Of a DNA stretch of 64,000 bases, positions 43,145 to 51,642 are shown piece by piece. Every line of letters starts with the position of its first letter. Position 1 is the stretch's first letter. The DNA comes from JAIVGV01 sp031425275 (GTDB lineage Bacteria > Acidobacteriota > Blastocatellia > Pyrinomonadales > Pyrinomonadaceae): the NCBI GenBank assembly GCA_031425275.1, contig JANPJA010000073.1, positions 1 through 64,000 of the forward strand, in the 5' to 3' direction. Under the pieces are notes generated by a model. That model saw nothing but the letters and a program-made list of their open reading frames with translations, made no database searches and had not been told where the DNA came from. The translations under genes were made by a program, and so were the position numbers.

Positions 43145-43551
43145 TCATCCTCCTGAGATAGTTCGTCGTCGGTGGGGCAGGCGGGCAGACGGCCGCGGGA
43201 GGGCGGGAGGCCCGCGCCTGCGGGGTAGGTGTCTGGGCTGATAGCACGTCGCATCGCTCGTACACCGCTCGGGGTTAACGATCCGGTGGCAACGTGAGGG
43301 CGCGGGTGTCGAAGACTCCCGCGTCCTCTGGGGGACGTTGTCAGCTAGTTATCAGGCAAGAAAGGACGGACGACGAGCCTCAACGGGCGACGGGTGAAAT
43401 TGGGGCGTTGCTGCTCGCGTGAGGGCACTATAGCAAATTTTTTTGCCGTTGCAAGAAATTTTCATCGTTCGGAAGTCGAACAAAGAGAGCGGCCTAGCAG
43501 AACGCAAGGCAATCGGGCCGGAACATTTCCGCGGCGGGGCCGTCCCGCGGG
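43145..43551. other. Non-coding leader region upstream of subtilase copy 2
   Basis: The 407 bases hold no convincing gene. Features are a CCGGTGGCAACG word (43281-43292) related to the nested palindromic elements, an AT-rich patch at 43430-43465 with a candidate promoter, and GC-rich flanks. No terminator is evident for the DinB gene that ends at 43552. Confidence 0.5.
43427..43454 (-). promoter_or_regulatory. Candidate promoter of subtilase copy 2
   Basis: Minus-strand -35 TTGCAA (43449-43454), a 16-base spacer and -10 TATAGT (43427-43432) lie in an A/T-rich patch. The leader to 43144 is about 275 bases. Confidence 0.5.
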
Positions 43552-44061
43552 TCAAACGGGTTCGGCGGGCGGCAAGTCGTCGATGTAGTACAGAAAATCC
43601 GTCGAGACCGGCTCGCGGCCGAGCTGGCGAAGCAGCGTCGTCAATGTCCCTCGGTGGTAGGTTGAGTGGTTGGCGACGTGGAGCAACATGTCTGAGAGCG
43701 TGTAGCTCCACTGCTCGCCGCGCGCGTTGGTGTAGGTGAGCACACTTTGCAACGACTCGTCCGTCAAGCCCTCGATGAACTCCGCGCGCCCGCGCTCGAC
43801 CTCGTCCCAGCGCGCCCGCAACCGTGCGAGATCGGGAAACTCCGCCGGGTCGAACGTCACGCGCGGCGACTCGCCCAGCCAGCGGCGCAGCCACACCCAC
43901 TCGGCCCACACCATGTGAACCAGAGTGTCGCGCACCGACGCGAAGCTCCCGCCGGACTCCCGCGCGAACTCCTCGGCCGTCAGCCGCCCCACCGCCACGA
44001 GCGCGCGCGCGTTGGCCCAAGCGTTGTACTCGTACAGCCGTCGAATGTCTTCAGTGTTCAT
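43552..44061 (-). CDS. DinB family protein
   Basis: The protein has 169 residues. The four-helix DinB/YfiT bundle has its three metal histidines at the usual places: DTLVHMVWAEWVW, LLHVANHSTYHRGTL (two). The N-terminal YEYNAWANARAL is typical. Members are metal-dependent thiol transferases or of unknown activity; no substrate can be assigned. ATG 44061 begins the conserved domain; upstream codons come from low-GC DNA of the neighbouring island. A second DinB-like gene lies at 48957. Confidence 0.88.
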   Translation of the reverse strand: MNTEDIRRLYEYNAWANARALVAVGRLTAEEFARESGGSFASVRDTLVHMVWAEWVWLRRWLGESPRVTFDPAEFPDLARLRARWDEVERGRAEFIEGLTDESLQSVLTYTNARGEQWSYTLSDMLLHVANHSTYHRGTLTTLLRQLGREPVSTDFLYYIDDLPPAEPV

Positions 44062-44227
44062 GTGGTGATAAAAGAAGCCCGCTGCCTGAGAACCATCGCC
44101 GCAGAAGAGACTGACGCGCGCAATTAGTCGCCGCGCAATCAATTCAATTGGCGGCAAATCTTGCTGATGAGAGCCACGCTATTCGCGGTCGGGTGCATGC
44201 CGTTATTAGCATGCGGCTTAGGGTTGC

Positions 44228-45043
44228 TTAATTTAGTGAGAACCACCCACCATACACCGCAAGAGCAGTTACTAGTGTCACGACGTGTAGTACAAGCAAG
44301 GCATTGGGTACCCAGATTTCTCGCGACGTGAACGTCCGATAGACCTTAGGGTTTTCACCCCGTCCTAAAGCCTCCCATTCGGCGGCGTAAATGGCGACCT
44401 TCAAATATCGCTCGATGGCATTAATGACTTGGAACTTCCCGCGGTTAAGTTGGCCAAACGATCTAATGAGACTTCGCCATGCGGCGCAAAGAATCGTCCC
44501 GGCCATAGCTAGTGCTGCTATCCCCAACGCACCAACTTTGTTGTTTCCAGAGTTTTGTATGATGAGTCCGAATCCAGTCAGCAGCGCCGCGTTCATTGTT
44601 AGAAAGAACGTGTTAACAGCCTGTCGCCGGCTTACCAGACCTTCCGAGCTCTGAACCATAATCTTGTAAAGGTCAAGAGCCTGCTGGGTGTCGGCGGTTC
44701 CATCAGGCGGGCCAGAGGGAAAGAGGACATTCGAAAAAACTTGGCGCGAAGGTTCGCAGAAACCTAATTGCTCGGCGGCACGTTGGATCGCAGCAGCGAA
44801 CACGGCATCTTCTTCTCGGACGTCTTCCGCCAATTTCTCATATTCGACGAGCGATTCGTGCTGGTCATTGCGCCCTGACATCCAGGCCGACCAGGCATCA
44901 TGGATGTCGCTTTGTGTTACGCTCACGCCTTTGGCGCGTGCGAGCACCGCGTAGATAAGAAGAAGTTCCTCGGCATCGCCTTTCGGCATACGGCTTTCAG
45001 GGATGTGTGTCCGGATGGTCGCTGCGATGTCGTCGAGGTACAT
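44228..45043 (-). CDS. Membrane protein: DUF7701-like N-terminus fused to RipA/8xMP-like membrane module (candidate defence effector)
   Basis: The protein has 271 residues. Residues 1-90 (YLDDIAATIRTHIP, LLIYAVLARAKGVSV, DIHDAWSAWM) resemble the DUF7701 helical domain. Residues about 121-271 hold three hydrophobic segments (144-163, 169-189, 245-266) and the motifs SRRQAVNTFFLTMNAALL, QLNRGKFQVINAIERYL, YAAEWEALGRGE and FTSREIWVPNALL, as I recall for RipA/8xMP octameric membrane proteins. Both family names are from memory. It follows the TIR-like gene after 6 bases on the same strand, so the two form an operon. Base composition is far lower in GC than the flanks. A membrane-acting effector for the TIR protein is inference. 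Confidence 0.72.
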   Translation of the reverse strand: MYLDDIAATIRTHIPESRMPKGDAEELLLIYAVLARAKGVSVTQSDIHDAWSAWMSGRNDQHESLVEYEKLAEDVREEDAVFAAAIQRAAEQLGFCEPSRQVFSNVLFPSGPPDGTADTQQALDLYKIMVQSSEGLVSRRQAVNTFFLTMNAALLTGFGLIIQNSGNNKVGALGIAALAMAGTILCAAWRSLIRSFGQLNRGKFQVINAIERYLKVAIYAAEWEALGRGENPKVYRTFTSREIWVPNALLVLHVVTLVTALAVYGGWFSLN

Positions 45044-45049
45044 AGGCCG

Positions 45050-45433
45050 TTAGACCCAAGTGCTCAGCCACTTGACCATTTGCTCAAAGTTCCACCGAAT
45101 CACGTTGTTGCTCGGCAGCCCATCGGGTAATCGGTAGGTTTGATCCCTATTGATCTGAACTCCAAAAATGTAATGCTCTTGGCGAATCGTCTCCGCTATC
45201 TCCCAGATGACAGCCTCCGACTTCCAAGTGGTTGACCCTACAAGAACAATCGTACCTTTCGTCAAGGCGATGCGTTTAGCGCATTCGGTCTTCCACTTGG
45301 AGTCAAAAGCGTTTTGAACTGAATAGTCGTAGAATTCGACATCGTTTCGCTCATCCTTTGCGTGTTGTGCAAGAAAATTGCGAGCCCACCTGTCCTCCAT
45401 CTCGAAGCTGATAAACGCCCGTGGCTTTGCCAT
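45050..45433 (-). CDS. TIR-like domain protein (ThsB/DUF1863-like), candidate phage-defence sensor
   Basis: The protein has 127 residues, a stand-alone TIR-like domain. Strand A with RAFISFEMEDRWARNFL, strand B VEFYDYSVQNAF, helix with WKTECAKRI, strand C GTIVLVGSTTWKS and WEIAETIRQ follow the ThsB/MTH538 pattern. Glu78 in IWEIAE is the expected NAD-cleaving glutamate. In Thoeris, ThsB senses phage and makes a cyclic-ADP-ribose-type signal that activates a separate effector. Here the partner would be the membrane protein 6 bases downstream. ATG 45433 has ACAGGAGAGATAAT upstream, a strong ribosome site. Low GC indicates horizontal transfer. Confidence 0.78.
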   Translation of the reverse strand: MAKPRAFISFEMEDRWARNFLAQHAKDERNDVEFYDYSVQNAFDSKWKTECAKRIALTKGTIVLVGSTTWKSEAVIWEIAETIRQEHYIFGVQINRDQTYRLPDGLPSNNVIRWNFEQMVKWLSTWV

Positions 45434-45460
45434 ATTATCTCTCCTGTTGTTGTGAGAACG

Positions 45461-45489
45461 ATGGTATCAGGACAGTGGGTTGCAGACAA
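45461..45489 (-). promoter_or_regulatory. Candidate promoter of the TIR/membrane-protein operon
   Basis: Minus-strand -35 TTGTCT (45484-45489), a 17-base spacer and -10 TACCAT (45461-45466) leave a leader of about 20-30 bases with the ribosome site. Confidence 0.4.
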
Positions 45490-45558
45490 TCATGCGGTCG
45501 TCTTCGACAATAGCAAGTGTGATCGTTAAGGATATTGGTTGGCGTCCTAACTAACATT

Positions 45559-45577
45559 AGGTTGAATGATTCAACCT
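45559..45577. promoter_or_regulatory. 19-bp palindrome upstream of the TIR operon
   Basis: AGGTTGAAT (45559-45567), G, ATTCAACCT (45569-45577) is a perfect 9-bp palindrome around one base, about 70 bases upstream of the candidate -35 box. It is the size of an operator for a dimeric repressor, though no regulator gene is adjacent. Confidence 0.45.
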
Positions 45578-45703
45578 GACGCCCGACCTCGACCTGTCGT
45601 GCATCATCGGTCGGCATGATAACCCGAAATGGGGAGGATTGCCGCAAGCATTAACGTAGCCCGCGCCGCCTTGCCGCGTTCACGGCGGCGGCGCGGTTGG
45701 CGT

Positions 45704-45709
45704 TACAAT
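45704..45709 (+). promoter_or_regulatory. -10 box of glnE (leaderless arrangement)
   Basis: TACAAT at 45704-45709 lies 9 bases before the TTG start at 45719, as in the wzt and wzm promoters. No convincing -35 and no ribosome site are seen. Confidence 0.4.
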
Positions 45710-45718
45710 CGGCTCACC

Positions 45719-48700
45719 TTGTCGAACGTAGAAACGAAAATCGAAGAGCTGACGCGCTCTCTGCCTGATGCCGGAGGGGCGCGCCGCTTCTGGGAGCGCG
45801 TGGCGGCCGAGCACCCGCGCGCCGCGCGCCGTCTGGCCGAGGACGCGGGGCTGCTCTCGGACGCGCTCGCGCTCGCGGCGTGGAGCCCGCTGCTCGCGAC
45901 CACGCTGTCGGAGGACCCGGATTATCTGCCGTGGCTCGCGCGCGAGCGCTCCGACACGCACGTCCGCGCCGCCGAGGAGTTGGCCGAGTCGCTCGCGCGC
46001 TTCGCCCTCACGCACTCGCGCGAGGAAACGCAAGTATTGCTCGCGCGCTTCCGCCGCCGCGAACTGCTGCGCATCTACCTTCACGACATCCGACGGGCCG
46101 CGACCGTCGTCGAGACGACCGAGGAGTTGTCGAACCTCGCCGACGCAGTGCTGCGCTACGCGCTGGGGCTGGCGCGGCAGGAGTTGGACAACCGCTACGG
46201 AGCGCCGCTGTGCACGGACGGGCGCGGGCGCAAGACCACGGCGAGTTTCTGCGTCGTCGCGCTCGGCAAGCTCGGTTCGCGCGAGTTGAACTACGCCTCC
46301 GACATCGACCTCATGTTCCTCTACTCGGACGACGGCGACACCTCCGGCGCGGGCGAGCGCGGCGTGACGACGAACCGCGAGTACTTCAACCGGCTGGCCG
46401 AGCGCGTCTCCCGCCTCGTCGGCGCGCAGAGCGCGGGCGAGGGCGCGGCCTACCGCGTCGATTTGCGTCTGCGCCCGCACGGCCGGATGGGCGCGCTCGC
46501 CGTCTCGGTCGCCGAGGCGCTGCGCTACTACGGGCGCGAGGCGCAGGCGTGGGAGCTGCAAACCTTGATCCGCTCGCGCGCCTCGGCCGGCGAGCCCGCC
46601 CTGTACGCGCGCTTCGCGGAGGGCGTGCGCGCCCGCGTCTATACGAACGCGGGAACCATCGAGGGCGCGCTGGAGAACGTCCGCCTCGCCAAGCAGCAGA
46701 TCGACCGGCAGCACGGCGCGCAGCAGGGGCGCGGCTTCAACGTCAAGCTCGGGCGCGGGGGCGTGCGCGAAATAGAGTTCATCGCGCAGGCCTTGCAGCT
46801 CGCGCACGGCGGGCGTGACGAGTGGCTGCGGCACGCGCCGCACACGCTCGTCTCCCTCGGGCGTCTGGCCGAGCGCGGGCACATCACCGAGCGCGAAAGC
46901 TCGCGGCTCTCCGCCGCCTACGATTTCCTGCGCACGCTCGAACACCGCCTCCAGATGGAGCACGGCCTGCAAACCCATTCCGTCCCCGAAGACGCGGCGC
47001 GGCGGGCCCTCGTCGCGCGGCGGATGAGTTTCAAAGGCGCGTCCGCCCTCGCCGAGTTCGACCGCGAGTTGGCCGCGCACACGGCGCGCGTCGCCGGGGC
47101 TTACGCGCGCGTCTTCGGCGGGGCCGGCAAGACGACACGCGGCGGGACGAGTTACGGGCAGCCGCCGACGACTGGCGGGGTCGAATCGGCCGCGGCGAAA
47201 GAAGCGGCGGGGGAGAGGGAAGGCGGGAAGATCGAAGGCGAGAAGATCGAAGACGCCGCGCCACGACCCGTGCGCCCGACGCACGCGCCCGTCGGCGTGT
47301 CGGGCGCGGACGCGGAGGGGGCCGCGTTGCGGGCGGCGGCCGTGGTCTTCGCCCCGCGAATGGTGACCGCCGGGGCGGGCGAGGACGCCACGGCCGGACG
47401 CGCGTTGAATGAGGTTGACGAGACCGGGCGCGTCGCGCTGCTGCTCGGCGACGAGGCGCGCGCGTCGCTCAATTCGCGACGCGCGGCGACGCTGCTGGCC
47501 CGCGTCGCCGCGTCGCTCGACAAATCGGACGCCGAGCTTGACCTGACCGGGGCGGGCCTGCGCGCGCTCGCGCGTTTGTGCGGGGCTTCGGAACTGTTCG
47601 GAGAGATGATCGCGGCCAACCCGGCGCTGATCCGCGTGCTCGCGCCGGGCGACAATTCGGGGGCGGGAGAAGGGGCGGGGGAAGCCGAGGACGAGGGCGG
47701 GCGCGACTTCCGCGCGCACTTGCGCACGGCGGTGGACGGGGAGAAAAGTTTTCGCGCGGAGTTGGGCGCGCTGCGGCACGAGTGGGCGCGGCTCCTGCTT
47801 GAGATCGGCGCGCGCGACGTGGCGGGCGCGCTCGCGCTGTCCGAGTCGAACCGCTTGCAGACGGAGCTGGCCGCCGCCTCGATCAACGTCGCGCTGCTCG
47901 TCGCGCGGCGCGAGCTGGCCCGCCGCTTCGGCCCGCTGGCCGCCGGCCCGCGTCTCTCCGTCCTCGGCCTCGGCCGGCTGGCTTCCGGCGGGATGGACTA
48001 CGGCTCCGATCTCGATCTCGTCATCGTCTATGACGAGCGCGTGCCCTCGCCCGTCCGAAGTCTCGCGCGCGCGGAGGCGTACGCGCGGCTGTGCGAACTG
48101 ATGACGGCCGCGCTGTCGAGCGTGACGCGCGAGGGCCACCTCTACCGCGTTGACTTGCGGCTGCGGCCCGATGGGAAGAACGGCCCCGTCGCGCGCGGCG
48201 CGGACTCTTTCGTCGATTATCTGGCGTCGCGCACGGACGTGTGGGAACTCCTCGCCTACGTCAAGCTGCGCGCGGTGGGCGGCGATCTCGAACTCGGCCG
48301 CGCGGTCGAAGCGAGGGCGCGCCGCGCCGTCCACGACGCGGCCGCGCGCCCGGACGCGGAAGAGTTGCGCGCGGAGACGCGGCGCGTGCGCGAGCGTCTG
48401 GAACGCGAGCGCGCCTCGCGCGCCGCGGGCGTCGCCGTTGACATCAAATACGGCGCGGGCGGGATGCTCGACGTATATTTCGCCGCGCGCTACCTGCAAC
48501 TGCGCGACCGCTTGCCCGACGGCGGCGAGGATCGCTCGACCGCCGGCACGCTCGCCCGCCTGCTCGCGCAAGGCTCGCTCGACGACGAGTCGCACGCCGC
48601 GCTCGCGCAAGGCTACGCGCTGTTGCGCGCGCTCGATCACCGCCTGCGCGTCGTCGCGGGCCGCTCCACCCGCCTGCCCTCCGCGCCCGACCACCCGGTC

Positions 48701-48823
48701 CTTCGCGACCTCGCGCGCTCACTCCGATTCGACAACCCGGCGGCCCTCGTCGAGACCCTCGGCGCGAGCATGAAAGCCATCCGCGCGGCCTACGACAGGG
48801 TAACGATGAACGATGAACGATGA
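45719..48823 (+). CDS. glnE: Bifunctional glutamine synthetase adenylyltransferase/deadenylyltransferase
   Basis: The protein has 1034 residues, slightly longer than the usual 940-1000. Two nucleotidyltransferase domains are present. The first has ALGKLGSRELNYASDIDL (about 181-198), whose aspartates deadenylylate. The second has LGLGRLASGGMDYGSDLDL (about 748-766), whose aspartates adenylylate GlnA. GRGGVREIEFIAQ is a further family motif. The middle linker (about 470-580) is a low-complexity Ala/Gly-rich extension not typical of the family. It modifies the tyrosine (Tyr402) of GlnA encoded 7 kb away. TTG 45719 is chosen because the conserved SNVETKIEELTRSLPD begins there. Confidence 0.93.
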   Translation: MSNVETKIEELTRSLPDAGGARRFWERVAAEHPRAARRLAEDAGLLSDALALAAWSPLLATTLSEDPDYLPWLARERSDTHVRAAEELAESLARFALTHSREETQVLLARFRRRELLRIYLHDIRRAATVVETTEELSNLADAVLRYALGLARQELDNRYGAPLCTDGRGRKTTASFCVVALGKLGSRELNYASDIDLMFLYSDDGDTSGAGERGVTTNREYFNRLAERVSRLVGAQSAGEGAAYRVDLRLRPHGRMGALAVSVAEALRYYGREAQAWELQTLIRSRASAGEPALYARFAEGVRARVYTNAGTIEGALENVRLAKQQIDRQHGAQQGRGFNVKLGRGGVREIEFIAQALQLAHGGRDEWLRHAPHTLVSLGRLAERGHITERESSRLSAAYDFLRTLEHRLQMEHGLQTHSVPEDAARRALVARRMSFKGASALAEFDRELAAHTARVAGAYARVFGGAGKTTRGGTSYGQPPTTGGVESAAAKEAAGEREGGKIEGEKIEDAAPRPVRPTHAPVGVSGADAEGAALRAAAVVFAPRMVTAGAGEDATAGRALNEVDETGRVALLLGDEARASLNSRRAATLLARVAASLDKSDAELDLTGAGLRALARLCGASELFGEMIAANPALIRVLAPGDNSGAGEGAGEAEDEGGRDFRAHLRTAVDGEKSFRAELGALRHEWARLLLEIGARDVAGALALSESNRLQTELAAASINVALLVARRELARRFGPLAAGPRLSVLGLGRLASGGMDYGSDLDLVIVYDERVPSPVRSLARAEAYARLCELMTAALSSVTREGHLYRVDLRLRPDGKNGPVARGADSFVDYLASRTDVWELLAYVKLRAVGGDLELGRAVEARARRAVHDAAARPDAEELRAETRRVRERLERERASRAAGVAVDIKYGAGGMLDVYFAARYLQLRDRLPDGGEDRSTAGTLARLLAQGSLDDESHAALAQGYALLRALDHRLRVVAGRSTRLPSAPDHPVLRDLARSLRFDNPAALVETLGASMKAIRAAYDRVTMNDER

Positions 48824-48841
48824 AGTGAAAGACGGGCGGGA

Positions 48842-48950
48842 CAGTTTTCAGTTTTCAGTTTTCAGTTTTCAGACAGGAAAGTTATCTTCTCTAAAAACCC
48901 TTCCCTTTGTCGTCTCTGAAAACTGAAAACTGAAAACTGAAAACTGTTTA
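48842..48950. repeat. Inverted GTTTTCA short-word repeat after glnE
   Basis: Four tandem CAGTTTT words (48842-48872) face four tandem CTGAAAA words (48916-48945) around a 40-base spacer. It would fold into a long AT-rich hairpin between the convergent glnE and DinB genes and could terminate both. Confidence 0.85.
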
Positions 48951-48956
48951 TCGTTC

Positions 48957-49460
48957 CTACTTCTCATCCGCCGTCGGGCCGTAGATGGAGGGGAGCGGCA
49001 CGTCGAGCAGACGGAGATAGACGCTGAGTTGGCCGCGGTGGTGGATGTGGTGGTTCAGCACGAAGGTGCGCAGGGCGGCGACGCGCGGCATCGAGAGGAT
49101 TTTGTGATCGCCGGCTCTGAGCGTCCAGACCACCATTAGGTCTGCGTCGGACACGCCCGCGATGGCCTCGTGCGTGTCGCGGACGTTCGCGTCGAACGCC
49201 TCGACGAGCGCGCCCGTCGTCTCGAATCGCGGCGGCGTGTATTGCGCGGCCGCGGGCGAATTCAGGTCAAGCTCGGTCAGCTCGATCGTCGCGCTCCCCC
49301 ACTTGATCATGTTCGTGACGTGGGCGGCGAGTTGGCCGAGCGTCATCGACTTCGGGTGCGGCTGCCACCCTCCTCGCGCCTCCGGCACGCGCTCGATGAG
49401 CGCGCGCGTCGTCCGCATCTCGTGATCGAATTCGGGGAGCAGTGATTGTGCTATCGGCAT
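48957..49460 (-). CDS. DinB family protein (second copy)
   Basis: The protein has 167 residues. The DinB bundle starts with LLPEFDHEMRTTRALIERVP, the first metal histidine is in LGQLAAHVTNMIKWG, and the other two are in NHHIHHRGQLSVYLRLL. It closes with the conserved DVPLPSIYGPTADE common to this branch (DUF664-like). Metal-dependent thiol chemistry is the family theme; the substrate is unknown. AGGAG lies about 8 bases before ATG 49460. It is not closely similar to the DinB at 43552. Confidence 0.88.
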   Translation of the reverse strand: MPIAQSLLPEFDHEMRTTRALIERVPEARGGWQPHPKSMTLGQLAAHVTNMIKWGSATIELTELDLNSPAAAQYTPPRFETTGALVEAFDANVRDTHEAIAGVSDADLMVVWTLRAGDHKILSMPRVAALRTFVLNHHIHHRGQLSVYLRLLDVPLPSIYGPTADEK

Positions 49461-49543
49461 CTCGGGTCTCCTGATTCAGCGGGCTGGTTAAAGTGGCGGG
49501 CGCGGGTTAACGCGGGCCGCGCGGCGCGGGCCAAGTTAATCGT

Positions 49544-50083
49544 TCAGACTGTCGAAAACTCCGGGCGATACTTGACGAGGCCCGCGCGGCCCGCGAGCGC
49601 GCCGGGGACGAGTTCCGCCACCATGAAGACTTCCGCGGGCACGTCGTACTCGCAGCGGAAGCCGCGCGCACCCGCAGGCGTGAAGCCGAAGCGCGGGTAG
49701 TAGTCGGGGTGGCCCAGCACGAACACCGCCGCGCCGAGCGTCCGCCACAGACAATCATCGAGACCCGCGCGCACGAGTTGCGAGCCGACGCCCCGCCGCT
49801 GCCACCCCGGCGCGACGGCCATTGGCGCAAGTCCCATCGACGCGGGCGGCGCGTCGCCCTCGCCCCCGACGACCGATGCGCCGGCGGCCTCGACCGTCAC
49901 GGGGCTGAAAAAGATGTGGCCGACGACGCGGCCCGTTTCGACGGCGACGAGTGAGACGTAAGGGTACGCGGCGGCGCGCAAGGCGTCCACGAGCGCGGCC
50001 TCCTGCGGCCCCGCGAACGCCGACTCGTTCACGCGCCGCACGGCCTCGTAGTCGTCCGGTCTCTCCGCGCGAATCTCGATCAC
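49544..50083 (-). CDS. GNAT family N-acetyltransferase (YhbS-like)
   Basis: The protein has 179 residues. VVGHIFFSPVTV, GLAPMAVAPGWQRRGVGSQLV (acetyl-CoA loop) and VLGHPDYYPRFGFTPA place it in the YhbS-like GNAT group. The substrate is unknown. The start is GTG 50083 with a GGAGGGGG ribosome site 8 bases upstream. It lies 33 bases after the amidohydrolase gene on the same strand, so they may share a message. Confidence 0.88.
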   Translation of the reverse strand: MIEIRAERPDDYEAVRRVNESAFAGPQEAALVDALRAAAYPYVSLVAVETGRVVGHIFFSPVTVEAAGASVVGGEGDAPPASMGLAPMAVAPGWQRRGVGSQLVRAGLDDCLWRTLGAAVFVLGHPDYYPRFGFTPAGARGFRCEYDVPAEVFMVAELVPGALAGRAGLVKYRPEFSTV

Positions 50084-50116
50084 TCGGATTTCCCCCTCCC
50101 GGCCGCTTTCGCCGCG

Positions 50117-51445
50117 CTACCTCGGCCGCTCGTGCTTGAAGACGACGCCCTCTTTCATGACGAAGAAAACTTTTTCGGTCTGCCGGATGTCGCGCGTGGG
50201 GTCGCCGGGGACGGCGATGATGTCGGCGAGCTTGCCGGCTTCGAGCGTGCCGAGGCGGTCGCTGATGCCGAAGAGTTCGGCATCGACGGAAGTGGCCGAG
50301 AGCAGGGCCGCGCCCGGCGTCATCCCGAACGCGACCATGTGGCGGAACTCTTCGGCGTTGCGCCCGTGCGCGAAGACCCCGGCGTCCGTGCCGAAGGCGA
50401 TGCGGACGCCGCGGGCGACGGCCTTGCGGAACATCTGGTCGCGGCTGGCGAGCGCGGCGCGGGCCTTGTCGGCGATGTTCGCGGGCAGGGCGTCGCCGCG
50501 CGCGAGCCGCTCGCGCAACCCCTCGCCGGCCATCAGCGTGGCGACGAGGAACGTGCCGCGCGCCTTCATCATGTCGAGCGCCTCGTCGTCGAGGAACGAG
50601 CCGTGCTCGATGGAGTCGATGCCGGCGCGGATGGCCCGCTTCGCGCCCTCGGCCCCGTGCGCGTGCGCGGCCGTCTTTTTCTTGAGCGCGTGCGCCTCGT
50701 CAACCAGCGCGTCCAACTCGGCTTGAGTCAACTGCGGCGAGTTCACGTCGCCGACGAGCGAGAGGACGCCGCCCGTCGCGCAGACTTTGATCACGTCCGC
50801 GCCCGCGCGGACGTTGCGGCGCACGGCCCGGCGCACGGCGTCGGCCCCGTCGGCGACCGCGTCGTCTAAGCCGAGGGCCGGGTCGAAGACGCCGGGGCGG
50901 TAGCCGCCCACGGGGTCGCAGTGGCCGCCCGTCGCGCCGACCGCGCGCACGGCGACGAGCATCCGCGGCCCCCACACCCGGCCGTTGCGGATGGCGTTGC
51001 GCAGCGAGATGTCGATGAGCTCGCCGGAGCCGAGATCGCGCGCGGTCGTGAAGCCGCTCAACAGCGTCTTGCGCGTCAGTTCCGTGGCGTCGAGGGCCTG
51101 TTCGGGCACGGGCTTTTTGAAGCCGTCAAGCTCGTCCTGCTTCCAGTCCGCGCTCGCCTCGCCGGAGAGGTGGGTGTGCGCGTCCATGAAGCCGGGCAGC
51201 AGCGTCGCGTCGCCGAGATCGATCACTTCCGCGCCCGACGGAATTTGCGCGCCCGCGCCGACGGCCTGAATTTTTCCGTCCGAGACGACGACGAGGCCGG
51301 GCGACGTGACGCGCTCGCTCTTGGCGTCGAACATCCGCGCGGCCTTGAGCACGTACACCTTCGCCGCCCGCCGCGCGCCCGGTTGCGCGGGGGAAGTGAT
51401 GGCGAGCAGGATGAGAGTTAACAGCCACGCACTAAGTTTCTTCAT
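50117..51445 (-). CDS. Exported metal-dependent amidohydrolase (imidazolonepropionase/prolidase-like)
   Basis: The protein has 442 residues. A signal peptide (about 1-22, LLTLILLAITSPAQP) precedes an amidohydrolase barrel. Metal sites are DAHTHLS (HxH), VIKVCATGG (bridging lysine), AAHAHG and IEHGSFL histidines, and GTDAGVFAHG with the catalytic aspartate. The small flanking beta domain is formed by both ends (KVYVLKAARMFD and LEAGKLADIIAVPGD). It belongs to the secreted Xaa-Pro/cyclic-imide-like subgroup; the substrate is not predictable. ATG 51445 has GGAGGCTCACG upstream. Confidence 0.9.
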   Translation of the reverse strand: MKKLSAWLLTLILLAITSPAQPGARRAAKVYVLKAARMFDAKSERVTSPGLVVVSDGKIQAVGAGAQIPSGAEVIDLGDATLLPGFMDAHTHLSGEASADWKQDELDGFKKPVPEQALDATELTRKTLLSGFTTARDLGSGELIDISLRNAIRNGRVWGPRMLVAVRAVGATGGHCDPVGGYRPGVFDPALGLDDAVADGADAVRRAVRRNVRAGADVIKVCATGGVLSLVGDVNSPQLTQAELDALVDEAHALKKKTAAHAHGAEGAKRAIRAGIDSIEHGSFLDDEALDMMKARGTFLVATLMAGEGLRERLARGDALPANIADKARAALASRDQMFRKAVARGVRIAFGTDAGVFAHGRNAEEFRHMVAFGMTPGAALLSATSVDAELFGISDRLGTLEAGKLADIIAVPGDPTRDIRQTEKVFFVMKEGVVFKHERPR

Positions 51446-51514
51446 CGTGAGCCTCCGTCGGGATAATTTGTTGACGAGCATGGTTAGCTTTCACTCGAAT
51501 GAGAGGGAACCCAA

Positions 51515-51612
51515 GACTCACCGCCGAGACGCAGAGAGCGGGGTGGGGGCGCGTATATCTTTTTGTCTTCCCCGGCCCCCCCGCCGCGCTCTCTGCCTCT
51601 CGGCGGTGAATG
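51515..51612. repeat. Inverted CACCGCCGAGACGCAGAGAGCG repeat (rule-type family shared with 63088-63230)
   Basis: TCACCGCCGAGACGCAGAGA (51519-51538) matches, with one mismatch, the reverse complement of TCTCTGCCTCTCGGCGGTGA (51591-51610). The words resemble the CACCGCGGAGACGCGGAG repeat at 63088-63230. It lies in the 197-base leader region of the amidohydrolase gene. Confidence 0.8.
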
Positions 51613-51642
51613 TTTTTTGTCTCACTCAAGTTGACTCCTCAA

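Noticed and set aside
43145..43551. Short ORFs (for example 43394-43588) in the leader of subtilase copy 2
   Set aside because: No ribosome site or motif, and the codon pattern looks non-coding.
44228..45433. TIR/membrane pair as a toxin-antitoxin module
   Set aside because: Neither protein resembles an antitoxin; the TIR catalytic site and the membrane module fit a sensor/effector pair better.
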